This document shows positions 1-8,700 of a DNA stretch of 64,000 bases, piece by piece; the first letter of the stretch is position 1; the number at the start of each line of letters is the position of its first letter. The notes under the pieces were generated by a model that had not been told where the DNA came from, ran no database searches, and saw only the letters and a list, made by a program, of their open reading frames with translations. Source of the DNA: an uncultured Christensenella sp. (GTDB lineage Bacteria; Bacillota; Clostridia; Christensenellales; UBA3700); NCBI GenBank assembly GCA_949287655.1, contig CASEHD010000003.1:161349-225348 (forward strand), given 5' to 3'. The translations under genes and the position numbers were made by a program.

Positions 1-585
1 TGCGCTGTTTCTGACAATATTTTGGAAAATGGGAATAAAGACGGTAACTACGCCCGCGCCGATAGTACAGAAAAGACGAGCTATCGTAAGCATCGTATTT
101 CTCTTGTCCGTATCCGAAGTCATCGAAGAAGCAAGTCCCCAGTAAGGAACGTCGACCGTCGTATAGCAGATACCCCACATAACGTAGATAACGGTTGCGT
201 AAATGAAGTTCTCAACCTCACCGATATCCTTTGAAATGAACATCAATACGGTAAAAATGCAGATCGGGATCGGCATATACAACAGCCACGGTCTCATCTT
301 TCCGTATTTTGAACGGGTCATATCGACGATCGTACCCATTATCGGGTCGTTGAAAGCGTCGAAAAGTCTCGCACAAAGGAACATTATTGCAAGCCATATC
401 GGATTGATTCCTACTGCGTCCGTCAGGAAGAACAGGAAAAAGGATGTGACAAGCTGGCAAATAAGGTTCTGTCCGAAGCCCGCGATCGAGTAGGACAAAA
501 CTTCTTTGGGCTGCATTTCATCGGGGTTATCCTGATTTGTACCCAAGATTTTGTGCAAAAGAGGGATTTCGTTGAGTTTCTTCAT
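1..585 (-). CDS. GPH-type sugar:cation symporter, N-terminal part (gene runs off the left edge)
   Basis: Only the first 195 residues are in the window. The protein starts MKKLNEIPLLHKILG after a good ribosome site (AAGGAAGG). It shows the glycoside-pentoside-hexuronide:cation symporter (MFS_2) pattern: a first membrane helix ending FFLTDAVGI, the loop RLFDAFNDPIMG and the charged stretch TRSKYGKMRPW, which are family signatures for sodium or proton coupled sugar uptake. The protein is a multi-pass cytoplasmic-membrane transporter. The sugar cannot be told from this part. It stands alone here, read leftward, with palindromic operator-like sites in its upstream region. Family assignment is fairly sure; substrate is unknown. 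Confidence 0.85.
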   Translation of the reverse strand, partial: MKKLNEIPLLHKILGTNQDNPDEMQPKEVLSYSIAGFGQNLICQLVTSFFLFFLTDAVGINPIWLAIMFLCARLFDAFNDPIMGTIVDMTRSKYGKMRPWLLYMPIPICIFTVLMFISKDIGEVENFIYATVIYVMWGICYTTVDVPYWGLASSMTSDTDKRNTMLTIARLFCTIGAGVVTVFIPIFQNIVRNSA

Positions 586-622
586 AGTTTTCCTTCCTTA
601 TAAGTGTAAACGGCTTTTGACC

Positions 623-639
623 GTTAAAATAATTTTAAC
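623..639. promoter_or_regulatory. Operator-like palindrome upstream of the symporter gene
   Basis: GTTAAAATAATTTTAAC is an 8-bp perfect inverted repeat around one central base, 38 bp before the start codon. Position and symmetry suit a repressor or activator site controlling the symporter. The cognate regulator is not in the window. It is A/T-rich, so chance is possible. Confidence 0.4.
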
Positions 640-696
640 ACAATTTTAATTATAATACAATTACTTCTCACAAAAAAATAAGCATAAAAATGCATT

Positions 697-720
697 AATA
701 ATAGACAGGTGTCCATTATT
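697..720. promoter_or_regulatory. 24-bp imperfect palindrome upstream of the symporter gene
   Basis: Arms AATAATaGACA and TGTCcATTATT flank a central GG; 10 of 11 arm positions pair. It lies about 110 bp upstream of the symporter start in otherwise empty DNA. This is a plausible binding site for a dimeric regulator; no function can be assigned. Confidence 0.4.
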
Positions 721-785
721 TCTTGAAAATTTGACTTTTTACTACGACGATTTATAAAAATAACGGGTGTTTTTATTCAAAATAC

Positions 786-815
786 GGCAAAAAAAGCGGC
801 GCGAACGCGCCGCGA
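786..815 (-). terminator. Intrinsic terminator after the MazF-family gene
   Basis: On the minus strand a perfect stem GCGGCG/CGCCGC (extended to GCGGCGCG/CGCGCCGC around a tiny loop) is followed by TTTTTTT. It lies just after the stop codon of the leftward MazF-type gene. Confidence 0.85.
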
Positions 816-833
816 AAAATACTTATCCGCCTT

Positions 834-1178
834 TCACTCGTAAAATCCGAGACTTATCATAAGAGCACGGTTGACCCTGCTCATAACGTCGGACGGTATC
901 TCCCCTATCCTGTCTTTTAAGCGGCATTTGTCGAGGGTGCGTATCTGTTCGAGCAGTACGACGGAATCCTTCGGCAAGCCGTACTCCTTCGCCCCCAGTT
1001 CTATATGAGTCGGAAGCTTCGCCTTGTTTATCCTGCTGGTCACCGCCGCCGCGATAACCGTGGGGCTGTACTTGTTGCCGACGTCGTTCTGCACGACCAG
1101 CACGGGGCGCACGCCTCCCTGTTCGCTTCCGACGACGGGACTCAGATCGGCGTAATACAGTTCTCCTCTTTTTATCAT
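834..1178 (-). CDS. MazF/EndoA-family endoribonuclease (type II-like toxin), no adjacent antitoxin gene
   Basis: The 114-residue protein has the MazF/PemK fold signature. It begins [14 protein letters not shown], followed by [16 protein letters not shown] with the conserved arginine at 24 and TSR at 47-49, the positions of the catalytic Arg and Thr of EndoA. EndoA enzymes cut single-stranded mRNA at short sequences. The start was placed at 1178, not at an in-frame ATG 75 bp upstream, because GGAG precedes it and this is the normal family N-terminus. Usually an EndoAI/MazE antitoxin gene sits directly upstream. Here the upstream 290 bp hold only a promoter-RNA-terminator unit. The antitoxin may be elsewhere or the RNA may matter. 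Confidence 0.9.
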   Translation of the reverse strand: MIKRGELYYADLSPVVGSEQGGVRPVLVVQNDVGNKYSPTVIAAAVTSRINKAKLPTHIELGAKEYGLPKDSVVLLEQIRTLDKCRLKDRIGEIPSDVMSRVNRALMISLGFYE

Positions 1179-1278
1179 CGTTATCTCCGAAAAATAATAA
1201 ATTGTCCCCGTTTCATTGTATGAGCCCGGAGGGAACAATGTTATTTTTGACAAAGAGTAAAAATTTAATCGGATAAAT

Positions 1279-1394
1279 TAAAAAAGAGACAACTTTCGTC
1301 GTCTCTTGCCTGCGAGGTCGGAACAGTACCCAACCGAAACGGTTAGTTCGGGTTGATATGCCGACAACTGACATAAGTCAGGTTCGCTACCTTG
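1279..1394 (-). ncRNA. Unassigned structured small RNA of about 115 nt, ending in an intrinsic terminator
   Basis: On the minus strand the unit has a strong promoter, then a folded body, then a terminator. Visible helices, 5' to 3', are: an outer stem UGCAAGGU with ACCUCGCA (one mismatch), the hairpin CUGAC-UUAU-GUCAG, the stem GUCGG with CCGAC, and an inner arm ACCC/GGGU enclosing AACCG-UUU-CGGUU. The last hairpin (1286-1305) has an 8-bp stem and GAAA loop followed by six U. The core bases of SRP RNA, RNase P, tmRNA and 6S RNA were looked for and not seen. It precedes the MazF-type gene by about 100 nt. Confidence 0.6.
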
Positions 1395-1399
1395 CACAC

Positions 1400-1429
1400 A
1401 TATTATCATTTAAGACAGCCGCCTGTCAA
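1400..1429 (-). promoter_or_regulatory. Sigma-A type promoter of the small RNA
   Basis: Minus strand TTGACA (1424-1429), 18-bp spacer, TAATAT (1400-1405). A start about seven bases downstream puts the RNA 5' end near 1393, independent of the upstream nnr gene. Confidence 0.7.
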
Positions 1430-1470
1430 ATATAATAAGTGATTTTAAAAAAATATACGTCTCTTTATAT

Positions 1471-2955
1471 TCACGCGATATGCGAATCCACGACGCTTTT
1501 CGCCGCCTTGCAGACGTCGCTTGCCAGCACGCCCCAGTCGCCGTACTCCTTTTCCGCTTTCTTTGCCGCGATCGCGCATAAATACGCGCCCGCGCACGCC
1601 GCGTCGAATAAGGATATACCGCGCGCCGCAAAGCCGCATATCGTGCCGGTAAGCACGTCGCCGCTGCCGCCTTTCGCGAGGGCGGGCGTTCCGTCGGCGA
1701 TAAGCGCGACGTCTTTCCCGTCCGTGACCACGGTCGTCGCGCCTTTAAGAAGCACGGTGCAGTCGCACGAGATCGCAAGATCTTTCGCGGCGGCTGCCGG
1801 GTCTGACAATATCTCGTCCACGCTTTTTCCGGTAAGCCTCGACGCCTCTTTCGGATGCGGAGTAAGAAGAAGCCTCGCCTTTTTGTCTTTCAGCTTTATA
1901 ATGTTTTTGCAAAACGCATTCAGCGCGTCCGCGTCCATGATGCAGTCGCAGTCAAAGTTTTTAACGATATATTCGCATATCTTGGCGTTTTCCTCTCTGT
2001 CGCCTCCCATACCCGGACCGATAGCGACGGCGGTCACGCCTCTCATCGCCTTGTCAATGCTTCCCCTGTCGAAAACAAACGCTCCGTCCTTGTCCGCCAT
2101 CGGAAAAAGAGTGCTTTCGACAACGCTTTCGGCATACGCGCCCGATATCGAATATGGCACGCAAAGGGTATTGAGCCCCGCGCCCGCTCTCAAAGCAGCC
2201 CTGCCCGCTTCCGCCAGCTTGGGCGCGCCGGGAAATTCGCGCGAGCCGCCTATTATAAGACTTTTGCCGAAGCTGCCCTTATTGCAATTTTTCTTTCTGG
2301 GCTCAAAAAATTTTTTGACGAACTCCCCGTCAACGACCGCGTACTTTTCGCCGGTTATCGGAATTCCGATATCTACCGCGACGATCTCGCCGCAATAATC
2401 TTTGCCGTCGCCCAGAAGAAGCCCGCTTTTAACGGCCTGCACAGCCACCGTCTTATCCGCTTTTACCGCCTTGACCGCTCTGCCACCCGTACCGTCGAGA
2501 CCGCTGGGGATATCCGCGGCGACCACTTTGGCACGGCTTGAATTGATCCTTTCGATGACATCGGCGTACTCGTGTTTCGGCTCGCCCGAAAAACCTGTGC
2601 CGAATATACAGTCGACGATAAGATCGCAATCGAAGTCGCAGTCGGCTGCCGGATATATCCTGTCAAATCCGCCGCTTATAAGTTTATCCTTATAATAAGT
2701 CGCGTCGGGCGAAAGATCTTCGCAAATATAATACACGGACACGTCGGATCCGACTTCCGCCATAAGGCACGCGAGCGCGAACCCGTCGCCGCCGTTGTTT
2801 CCCTTGCCGCAGATTATATAAGTTTTGCCGCTCTTGTCTATATTGTCGAAAATGTCTTTTGCGGCGCGCGCCATAAGCTCTACGGACGGCACTCCGCCCG
2901 CAATGCAAGCTCTGTCGCTTTCAGCCATTACCTTATTTGAAACGACGTATCTCAT
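1471..2955 (-). CDS. nnr: Bifunctional NAD(P)HX repair enzyme (epimerase plus ADP/ATP-dependent dehydratase)
   Basis: The 494-residue protein joins two repair activities for hydrated NAD(P)H. The N-terminal NnrE-type epimerase (about 1-210) contains GKGNNGGDGF at 50-59. The C-terminal NnrD-type dehydratase (about 215-494) has GPGMGGD, LTPHPKEASRL and the GGSGDVLTGT nucleotide-binding loop. It converts R-NAD(P)HX to S-NAD(P)HX and dehydrates the latter back to NAD(P)H in the cytoplasm. The start at 2955 is preferred over a GTG six bases upstream because that codon overlaps the ribosome site AGGAG. The gene follows recX with a two-base gap, so the two are probably co-transcribed. Confidence 0.95.
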   Translation of the reverse strand: MRYVVSNKVMAESDRACIAGGVPSVELMARAAKDIFDNIDKSGKTYIICGKGNNGGDGFALACLMAEVGSDVSVYYICEDLSPDATYYKDKLISGGFDRIYPAADCDFDCDLIVDCIFGTGFSGEPKHEYADVIERINSSRAKVVAADIPSGLDGTGGRAVKAVKADKTVAVQAVKSGLLLGDGKDYCGEIVAVDIGIPITGEKYAVVDGEFVKKFFEPRKKNCNKGSFGKSLIIGGSREFPGAPKLAEAGRAALRAGAGLNTLCVPYSISGAYAESVVESTLFPMADKDGAFVFDRGSIDKAMRGVTAVAIGPGMGGDREENAKICEYIVKNFDCDCIMDADALNAFCKNIIKLKDKKARLLLTPHPKEASRLTGKSVDEILSDPAAAAKDLAISCDCTVLLKGATTVVTDGKDVALIADGTPALAKGGSGDVLTGTICGFAARGISLFDAACAGAYLCAIAAKKAEKEYGDWGVLASDVCKAAKSVVDSHIA

Positions 2956-2957
2956 AA

Positions 2958-3572
2958 TCACTCCTTTTCTCTGAGCCGCGAAAGGCAGCGCGCGATCACG
3001 TCATGCCCGTAACCTCTGTAAGACAGAAATCTGACGAGCCGCGCGACGTATTTTTCGTCCGCAAGGTCCTTCCCCGCAGCGTGTTTTACAGCTAAGGCGT
3101 ACGCGTCGTCCTCTTCGGTCGAAACGCTTTTCAGCGCGTATTCAATATACTCGGAAGCAACGCCGCGCTGTTTTAATTCGTCTCTCAGCCGCCTCGCGCC
3201 TTTGACTCCGCGGTTAACTTCGACATACCTGACCGCGTATTCTTTGTCGTCGATATAGTTATAGCTTTTGAGTTTTTCGATCGTATATTCGACGACTACC
3301 TTGCCGTAACCCTTGTCGTAAAGCTTTTGCGCAATCTTTTTTTCGGTGCATACGTAGCGCGAAATATATCCCAGCGCATATTCGAAAGCGTTGCGTTTGT
3401 CTGATTCGAAAATGATGTTCGCCAGCTCTTTTTCGTCTATCTCTTTACCTTCTTCCAGTCTTTTGGCAGCGGCTACCAGCGCGCTTATCGAGCCGTAAAA
3501 TTCGCCGTCGAGATACAGGTTTACCCTGTCTTTATCCCTCTTGTTGGGTTTGACTTCCGTGATAACGCTCAT
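2958..3572 (-). CDS. recX: Regulatory protein RecX
   Basis: The 204-residue protein has the RecX layout: a basic N-terminus, then three repeated three-helix units, with patterns such as ALGYISRYVCTEKKIAQKLYDKGY and GVKGARRLRDELKQRG. RecX binds the RecA filament and limits recombination and SOS activity. Its ATG overlaps the TGA of the upstream radical SAM gene (ATGA, 3569-3572), which means translational coupling. recA is not in the window, so this is a separate recX locus. Confidence 0.9.
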   Translation of the reverse strand: MSVITEVKPNKRDKDRVNLYLDGEFYGSISALVAAAKRLEEGKEIDEKELANIIFESDKRNAFEYALGYISRYVCTEKKIAQKLYDKGYGKVVVEYTIEKLKSYNYIDDKEYAVRYVEVNRGVKGARRLRDELKQRGVASEYIEYALKSVSTEEDDAYALAVKHAAGKDLADEKYVARLVRFLSYRGYGHDVIARCLSRLREKE

Positions 3573-5563
3573 CTTTTACCCTTCTTTCCGGAAGGCTTTT
3601 TACCTTTTCCGCCGTTCTTTAAAAAAGCTTGATTTTTCCTGCTCGTGTCCGTAAAAGCCGCTTTTACGCGCTTTGAGGCTTTGTTTTTATCTCCGTTTCC
3701 GGCGCCCTTTTCTGAAGATGCGCCATCTTTTTCAGCCGCCTTTCTCTCTTTCGCCCTCGCGACCGCTTCCTCTTTGGTAGGCTTTATAAGGCACCCTTCG
3801 GTAAACCCGATGAGATCGCTCCTGCCCGCCTCGACGAGCGCCTCGTGCACAAGGTCGTAATTGCTCTTTTTGCGCCATTGCATAAGCGCGCGCTGCATCA
3901 TCTTTTCGCGCTTATCCCGGGGCACGTATATCGGCTTTCCGTTATCCGGATTTATACCTGTATAATACATACAAGTAGATTTGGTAGACGGGGTCGGATA
4001 AAAGTCCTGTACCTGCTCAGGCATATAGCCGATAGATTTAAGATACTCTGCAAGTCTCACCGCGTCTTTTAACGTACAACCGGGGTGAGACGATATAAGA
4101 TACGGGACAAGATACTGCTTCTTTCCCAGGCGCGCGTTCAGGTCGTCGAATTTCTTTTTGAACGCAAGATAAAGCGAAAAAGCAGGCTTGTTCATCGCTT
4201 CGAGAACATTGTCCGAAACGTGCTCCGGCGCAACTTTGAGCTGCCCGCTTATATGGTGTCTGACAAGTTCTTTCAGGAACGTATCGTCCTTGTCGTACAT
4301 CACGTAATCGTACCTTATGCCGCTTCTGACAAACACTTTTTTTACGCCTTCGAGCTGACGGAGCTCGCGCAAAAGCTCAATATACTCCTCATGCGAAACC
4401 TGCAGATTGGGACATTTTTTAAATCCTATGCAAGGTCTGTCCGCGCATACGCCGTGCTTCATTTGCTTCGCGCAGGCTGGGTCGCGGAAATTCGCGGTCG
4501 GACCGCCTACGTCGTGAATATAGCCTTTGAAATCCTTGTCTGCGACAAGCTTTTTCGCCTCTTCGACAAGGCTTTCCTTGCTGCGTTTCTGAACTATCCT
4601 GCCCTGATGGTAGGTCAGCGCGCAATAGTTGCACGAACCGTAACATCCGCGCACCGACGTGAGCGAAAATTTGACTTCCTGCATAGCGGGCACGCCGCGC
4701 GTATACGACGGGTGATAGTCGCGCATATACGGCAGTTCGTAGACCGCGTCCATCTCTTCGGGAGAAAGCGGAAGCTGACATTTGTTCTGCACCACGTATT
4801 TGTTCAGGTGCTTTTGAAGAAGTATCTTCCCGTTGACGTGGTCGTTCTGCTTTGACTGCGCGTTGAACGCCTCTACGTAAGCCTTTTTATCGTCTCTGAC
4901 CTGTTCGAATGACGGACAGAATACCGCTTCTCTCGTCTCTATCGCCTTTTTGAGCTTCGCGGACAGCTTGTCGAACGTTTCCAGATAACAGGTGCCGCGC
5001 ACGTCTCTTATATCTTTGAGCGGAACGCCTTTTTGCACGAGTTTTATTATCTCCGTTATCGGTCTTTCGCCCATGCCGTATATAAGAAGGTCCGCGCCGC
5101 TTGAAACGAGTATGCTCGGCATAACGCGGTCCGCCCAGTAATCGTAATGCGCGAAACGGCGGAGCGAAGCTTCTATCCCGCCGATGACTATCGCGCTTTC
5201 GGGAAAAAGTCTTTTTAAATTATGGCAATATACGTCCACGCACCTGTCCGGTCTTTTGCCTACGTCGCCGCCCTCGCTGTAAACGTCGACGTCGCGCTTT
5301 CTCTTCGCAACCGTATAGTTGTTGACCATGCTGTCCACAACGCCGCCCGTTACAAAAAATCCTACGCGCGGAACGCCGAATTTTTTATAATCTTCGTCGC
5401 TCTGCGGCTGAGAAAGTATAGCGACGCTCATGCCCAGACTTTCGAGAAGCCTGGACACTATCGCGTGTCCGAACGACGGGTGATCGCAGTACGCTTCACC
5501 TATCACGTAAACTATGTCGGGCTGCCGCCCGTTCAATTCTTCGGGAGTTATCGGTAAAAACAT
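3569..5563 (-). CDS. YgiQ-family radical SAM protein
   Basis: The 664-residue protein has the YgiQ architecture: an N-terminal domain with the motif PDIVYVIGEAYCDHPSFG (about 15-32), a central radical SAM core with C307-x3-C311-x2-C314 (CYGSCNYC) for a [4Fe-4S] cluster, and a C-terminal DUF3362-like domain ending in a lysine-rich tail of about 60 residues. Members cleave SAM to a radical, but their substrate is not established. It is the first gene of a leftward unit with recX and nnr. The start is followed by the usual N-terminus MFLPITPEELNGRQPD. Confidence 0.93.
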   Translation of the reverse strand: MFLPITPEELNGRQPDIVYVIGEAYCDHPSFGHAIVSRLLESLGMSVAILSQPQSDEDYKKFGVPRVGFFVTGGVVDSMVNNYTVAKRKRDVDVYSEGGDVGKRPDRCVDVYCHNLKRLFPESAIVIGGIEASLRRFAHYDYWADRVMPSILVSSGADLLIYGMGERPITEIIKLVQKGVPLKDIRDVRGTCYLETFDKLSAKLKKAIETREAVFCPSFEQVRDDKKAYVEAFNAQSKQNDHVNGKILLQKHLNKYVVQNKCQLPLSPEEMDAVYELPYMRDYHPSYTRGVPAMQEVKFSLTSVRGCYGSCNYCALTYHQGRIVQKRSKESLVEEAKKLVADKDFKGYIHDVGGPTANFRDPACAKQMKHGVCADRPCIGFKKCPNLQVSHEEYIELLRELRQLEGVKKVFVRSGIRYDYVMYDKDDTFLKELVRHHISGQLKVAPEHVSDNVLEAMNKPAFSLYLAFKKKFDDLNARLGKKQYLVPYLISSHPGCTLKDAVRLAEYLKSIGYMPEQVQDFYPTPSTKSTCMYYTGINPDNGKPIYVPRDKREKMMQRALMQWRKKSNYDLVHEALVEAGRSDLIGFTEGCLIKPTKEEAVARAKERKAAEKDGASSEKGAGNGDKNKASKRVKAAFTDTSRKNQAFLKNGGKGKKPSGKKGKR

Positions 5564-5732
5564 AATTATATTTTAGCACGCGCGCGGACAAATTTCAACA
5601 GCAATGCCGGAATATTCAAAAGACCGCCATCCCGCAATATTTTAAAAAGCCTGCTTCTTAGCTCTGATCTTCACGCCGTCTCTGTCTTAAAACGTATTGA
5701 TTGAAAACCTTTACCGCGGATCAGAATGAAAA

Positions 5733-5765
5733 TAAAGAAAAGGGAGCGCATAACCGCGTTCCCTT
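5733..5765 (-). terminator. Intrinsic terminator at the end of the purine gene cluster
   Basis: Minus-strand hairpin GGGAACGC-ggttat-GCGcTCCC followed by TTTTCTT, 20 bp after the purL stop. It separates the purine genes from the YgiQ-recX-nnr unit. Confidence 0.75.
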
Positions 5766-5784
5766 TGATTTATAGCTGTTTTAA

Positions 5785-8700
5785 TTACTGAAAATACTTT
5801 ACGCCGCTTTCAAACAGCTTCATATCGTAGTTGCCTTCGACATTCTTGTAAAGGTTGTCGTCGATTCTTTCGGCGTGTCCCATCTTTCCCAGCACTCTGC
5901 CGTCGGGCGAGATAATGCCCTCGATTCCGTACATACTGCCGTTGGGATTGAACGGGCTGACCATAGTGGCAAGGTTGTTGTTGTCGACATACTGCGTAGC
6001 GACCTGCCCCGCCTTTATCAGCTTTTCGAGTTCTTCGGGAGAAGCGACGAATCTGCCCTCGCCGTGACTGACGGGCACGCTGAACACGTCGTCGACCTTT
6101 ACCGAAGAAAGCCACGGGGATTTGTTGGTCGCGACCCTGACTCTTACTATCGTCGAAACGTGGCGGGATATGTTGTTGAACGTAAGTGTCGGCGCTTCCG
6201 CTTTCTGTTCCCTGATGTCGCCGTACGGCACGAGACCCAGTTTTACGAGCGCCTGGAACCCGTTGCATATACCCAGGGCGAGCCCGTCTCTGTTATACAA
6301 AAGATCCATTACCGCGTCCTTTATCGCGGGATTGCGGAAGGTCGTAGCAATGAATTTACCGCTGCCGTCCGGCTCGTCGCCGCCGCTGAAACCGCCCGGG
6401 AACGCGAGTATCTGCGCCTTTCCTATCGCCGCGGCGAGCGCTTTTACGCTCTCCTCTATGTCCGCCGCGCTCTGGTTTTTGATGATGAATATCTCCGCTT
6501 TCGCGCCCGCTCTTTCAAACGCCCTCGCGGTATCGTCCTCGCAGTTCGTGCCGGGAAACGCCGGGATAAGAACGGTGGGGCGCGCGATATGCTGCGGGGT
6601 GCGCTCCGGCTTTCTCGCGCAGCAGATAAGATTGCCTACACTGCCGCTCGCGGGAGCCGTCGTCGGGAATATGCTTTCAAGAGTTCCTTCGAACGCCTTT
6701 ATCATCTCGTCGCACCTGACGGGCGTACCGCATATGTTCGCGGTATGCGTATTGTTGAGCGTTGCGATAAGGCGCGGCTCGAATTCAGCCGCGAAATCCG
6801 CGTTCTCGCATTGTACGGCAAAGTCGCCCATACGCGGCGCGAACATCTCTTCGTCGAGTTCATCCATATCCACGCCGACTTTGTTGCCCAGGCAGCCTTT
6901 GAGTACCGCCGCGACCGCGCCGCCTTCTTCGACGACGTTGCACGACCTGATAAGACCCTTTTCGATCGCGTCCGCCATAACGTCGTACAGCTTGACCACC
7001 TTGTCGAATACGGGCATATTGTATTCGTCCCTGGGAAGAGAGATAACGTATATCTTGTCCGCTTTCTTATCTTCGACGACGGTGTTGGATATCAGCTTGC
7101 TCGCCTTGGATATACCCATCGCGAAGCTTATGAGCGTGGGCGGGACGTCTATATGTTCGAAAGTACCGCTCATGCTGTCCTTGCCGCCGATCGCGCCGAC
7201 TCCAAGGTGGAGCTGTGCATACAGCGCGCCGAGAAGCGCGGAAAGCGGCTGACCCCAGCGTTTGGGATCCTTATTCAGTCTCTTGAAAAACTCCTGCAAA
7301 GAAAGTCTTACCGTCTGCCGTCTCACGCCGCTCGCGACCAGTTTACTTAAAGAGGTCACTATCGAATAGACCGCGCCGGTAAACGGAGACTGGCTCATAA
7401 GATGCGGATTGCAGGCGTACGCGCTTACGGTCACGGTGTCCGTCCTGCCTTTAACGGGAGGCTTCGCCGCCATTACTACGGACGGGGTAAGCTGATACTT
7501 TCCGCCGAAAGGCATAAGCACCGTGCGCGCGCCTATCGTACTGTCGAACATCTCGCCGAGACCTTTCTGTGAGCATACGTTGAGCCTTGAAAGCTCGTTC
7601 AGCACCGCTCCTTTAATGTCGCCCGCAAGGAAAGCTTTTTCCGTGCCCGTGTTCGCCTTATCAAGATAAGTCGCGGTGGTTTCTTCTATTTCTGCGTCTT
7701 GTTTCTGTTTTACGCCGTTGGTGTCGAGGAACGCGCGTTTAAGGTCCACTATGCAGTTGCCCGCAAAGTACATTCTCATTCTGCCGTTGTCTGTCACGAC
7801 CGCGACAGCCGTTGCGCCGAGGTTCTCTTCTTTCGCCGCCGCGACGAATTTGTCGACGTCGTTCTTGTCGAGAACGACCGCCATTCTCTCCTGCGATTCG
7901 GATATCGCGAGTTCCGTGCCCGACAAGCCCTCGTATTTCTTGGGTACCTTGTCGAGGAATATATCCAGGCTGTCCGCGAGCTCTCCGATAGCGACCGAAA
8001 CGCCGCCCGCGCCGAAGTCGTTGCACTTTACTATCAGTCTGCTTACGTCGGGGTTTCTGAACAGCCTCTGTATCTTGCGTTCTGTCGGAGGATTACCCTT
8101 TTGCACCTCCGCGCCGCAGACCTCGACCGACTTTTCCGTATGCGCCTTAGAAGATCCGGTCGCGCCGCCGCAACCGTCTCTGCCGGTATCGCCGCCCAGC
8201 AGGACTATTACGTCGCCCTCTACGGGCTTTCTTCTGACCACGTTTGCCGCGGGAGCGCCCGCGATAACGTAACCGGTCTCAAGTCTCTTCGCCTTGTATC
8301 CTTCGTGATACATTTCGCTGACCTGACCGGTTGCAAGACCGATCTGGTTGCCGTAGCTGGAATATCCCGCCGCCGCGGTCTTCGTAATGACGCGCTGCGG
8401 AAGCTTGCCTTTCAAAGTCTTTTCTACAGGCTCCCTCGGATCCGCGCAGCCCGTGACGCGCATAGCCTGATATACGAACGTTCTGCCCGAAAGCGGATCT
8501 CTTATCGCGCCGCCGAGGCAGGTCGCCGCGCCGCCGAACGGTTCTATCTCCGTCGGGTGGTTGTGCGTTTCGTTCTTGAACATTATCAGCCACTCTTCGT
8601 CCTTGCCGTCCACGTCCACGTTTACGCGTACGGAGCACGCGTTTATCTCGTCGCTGACGTCGAGGTTGTCGAGTTTTCCTCTCCTTTTGAGCTCCTTGAC

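Noticed and set aside
1279..1394. SRP (4.5S/scRNA) RNA
   Set aside because: The conserved GGAAGGnAGCAG loop and its partner strand are absent.
1439..2398. 319-codon open frame opposite nnr
   Set aside because: Shadow of the G/C-rich nnr coding strand; sequence is low-complexity Ser/Ala/Pro without motifs.
5875..7350. 491-codon open frame opposite purL
   Set aside because: Shadow frame caused by codon bias of purL.
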